From Astragalus membranaceus (taxonomy: Eukaryota > Streptophyta > Magnoliopsida > Fabales > Fabaceae), in assembly GCA_039519185.1 (NCBI GenBank), contig CM076848.1:58802778-58866777 (forward strand): a DNA stretch of 64,000 bases. Reading direction: 5' to 3'. A program made the position numbers and the translations under genes. Below are positions 63,544-64,000 of this stretch, piece by piece (positions within the stretch are counted from its first letter, which is position 1; every line of letters begins with the position of its first letter). The notes under the pieces are model-generated. The model was not told the origin of the DNA and did not search any database. It saw only the letters and a list, made by a program, of their open reading frames with translations.

Positions 63544-64000
63544 CACTACAACAAAATTGGTTATTAGCGACGAAAATTTCCCTCACAAAATGACCAAATT
63601 CCGTCACTAATGACCGTTAGCGAGGGAATTAGCGAGGGACCTGTTGCGTCGCTAAATTGCTCCTCGCTAATCGCTAATGGGATTAGCGAGGGAATCTGAG
63701 TCCGTCGCTATATAGCGACAGTACATTTCGTCGCTAATTCCCTCACTAATGGCAGCCACGTGGGAAAATTCAGACAGCCACGCGTCCACGTTCCCTCGCT
63801 AATTCCCTCGCTAATGCCTAGCCACGCGTCCACTTTCCCTCGCTAATTCCCTCGCTAATGCCTAGCCACACGTCCACCTTCCCTCGCTAATTCCCTCGCT
63901 AACGCCTAGCCACGCGTCCAATTTCCCTCGCAAATGCCCATCTGATTGTATTTTTTTTATTAATCTGCTTTTATACCTGTTTATTTTATTAATAAATAAT
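63544..64000. mobile_element. Left end of a third CACTA-like element
   Basis: CACTACAACAAAATTGG opens the element at 63544. TTAGCGACG and TTAGCGAGGGA/TCCCTCGCTAA subterminal repeats follow in both orientations, and then three 44-bp tandem units (about 63791-63920) containing TTCCCTCGCTAATTCCCTCG and GCCTAGCCACGCGTCCA. The element runs beyond the window. Confidence 0.75.

Overview
This is a stretch of plant nuclear DNA, and most of it is transposable elements. The size and gene order of the main element are those of Ogre (Ty3/gypsy, Tat lineage): an extra ORF before gag, a G-patch exon, an intron before reverse transcriptase (RT), two RNase H domains and a primer-binding site (PBS) beginning TGGCGACT. 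With LTRs beginning TGTCATACCC, this suggests a legume, most likely tribe Fabeae (pea, vetch, lentil or faba bean relatives). That is an inference; the species cannot be read from the sequence. I saw no bacterial gene, rRNA, tRNA or CRISPR array, and no gene I would call clearly intact except perhaps a short HD2-type ORF.

Layout. 1-2100: 3' part of a Helitron carrying a clathrin heavy chain fragment. 2101-4054: scrambled, duplicated exons of the plastid ribosomal protein L5 gene next to a CACTA-like end. 4055-5088: no gene seen, one TC microsatellite. 5089-9575: a non-autonomous CACTA-like element with fragments of an RNA helicase (RH57/ROK1 type) and of unrecognised genes. 9629-13341: a GH28 (polygalacturonase-like) pseudogene split by a 1,677-bp solo LTR with a TCATT target-site duplication (TSD), with two MITEs. 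13862-14206: short HD2-type (HDT) ORF. 14463-15050: LBD transcription factor pseudogene.

15125-63226 is one nested retrotransposon cluster. Element A (plus strand, TSD CATAC) is an Ogre with 3.35-kb LTRs. Element B (minus strand, 26227-41380, TSD GGCGC) and element C (plus strand, 42480-56152, TSD GTTGT) are inserted in its pol gene. A 2,490-bp solo LTR, D (48108-50597, TSD TTGAT), is inserted in C. Without B and C, A is about 19.3 kb. B and C keep gag and all end signals but have lost the enzymes, so A-like relatives would have to supply them. 63227-63543 is the far flank of A, and 63544 to the end is the start of another CACTA element.

Main observation. A, B and C are strongly diverged, yet share short hairpins in non-coding parts of the element RNA: in the LTR, the leader, the intron start, just after the integrase stop, and in the 3' UTR. 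Loops are conserved while stems change in a compensatory way, sometimes through G-U pairs. This looks like a set of cis-acting RNA structures that the gag-only elements B and C have also kept. The alignments were made by eye from three lineages, so a covariation test is needed.
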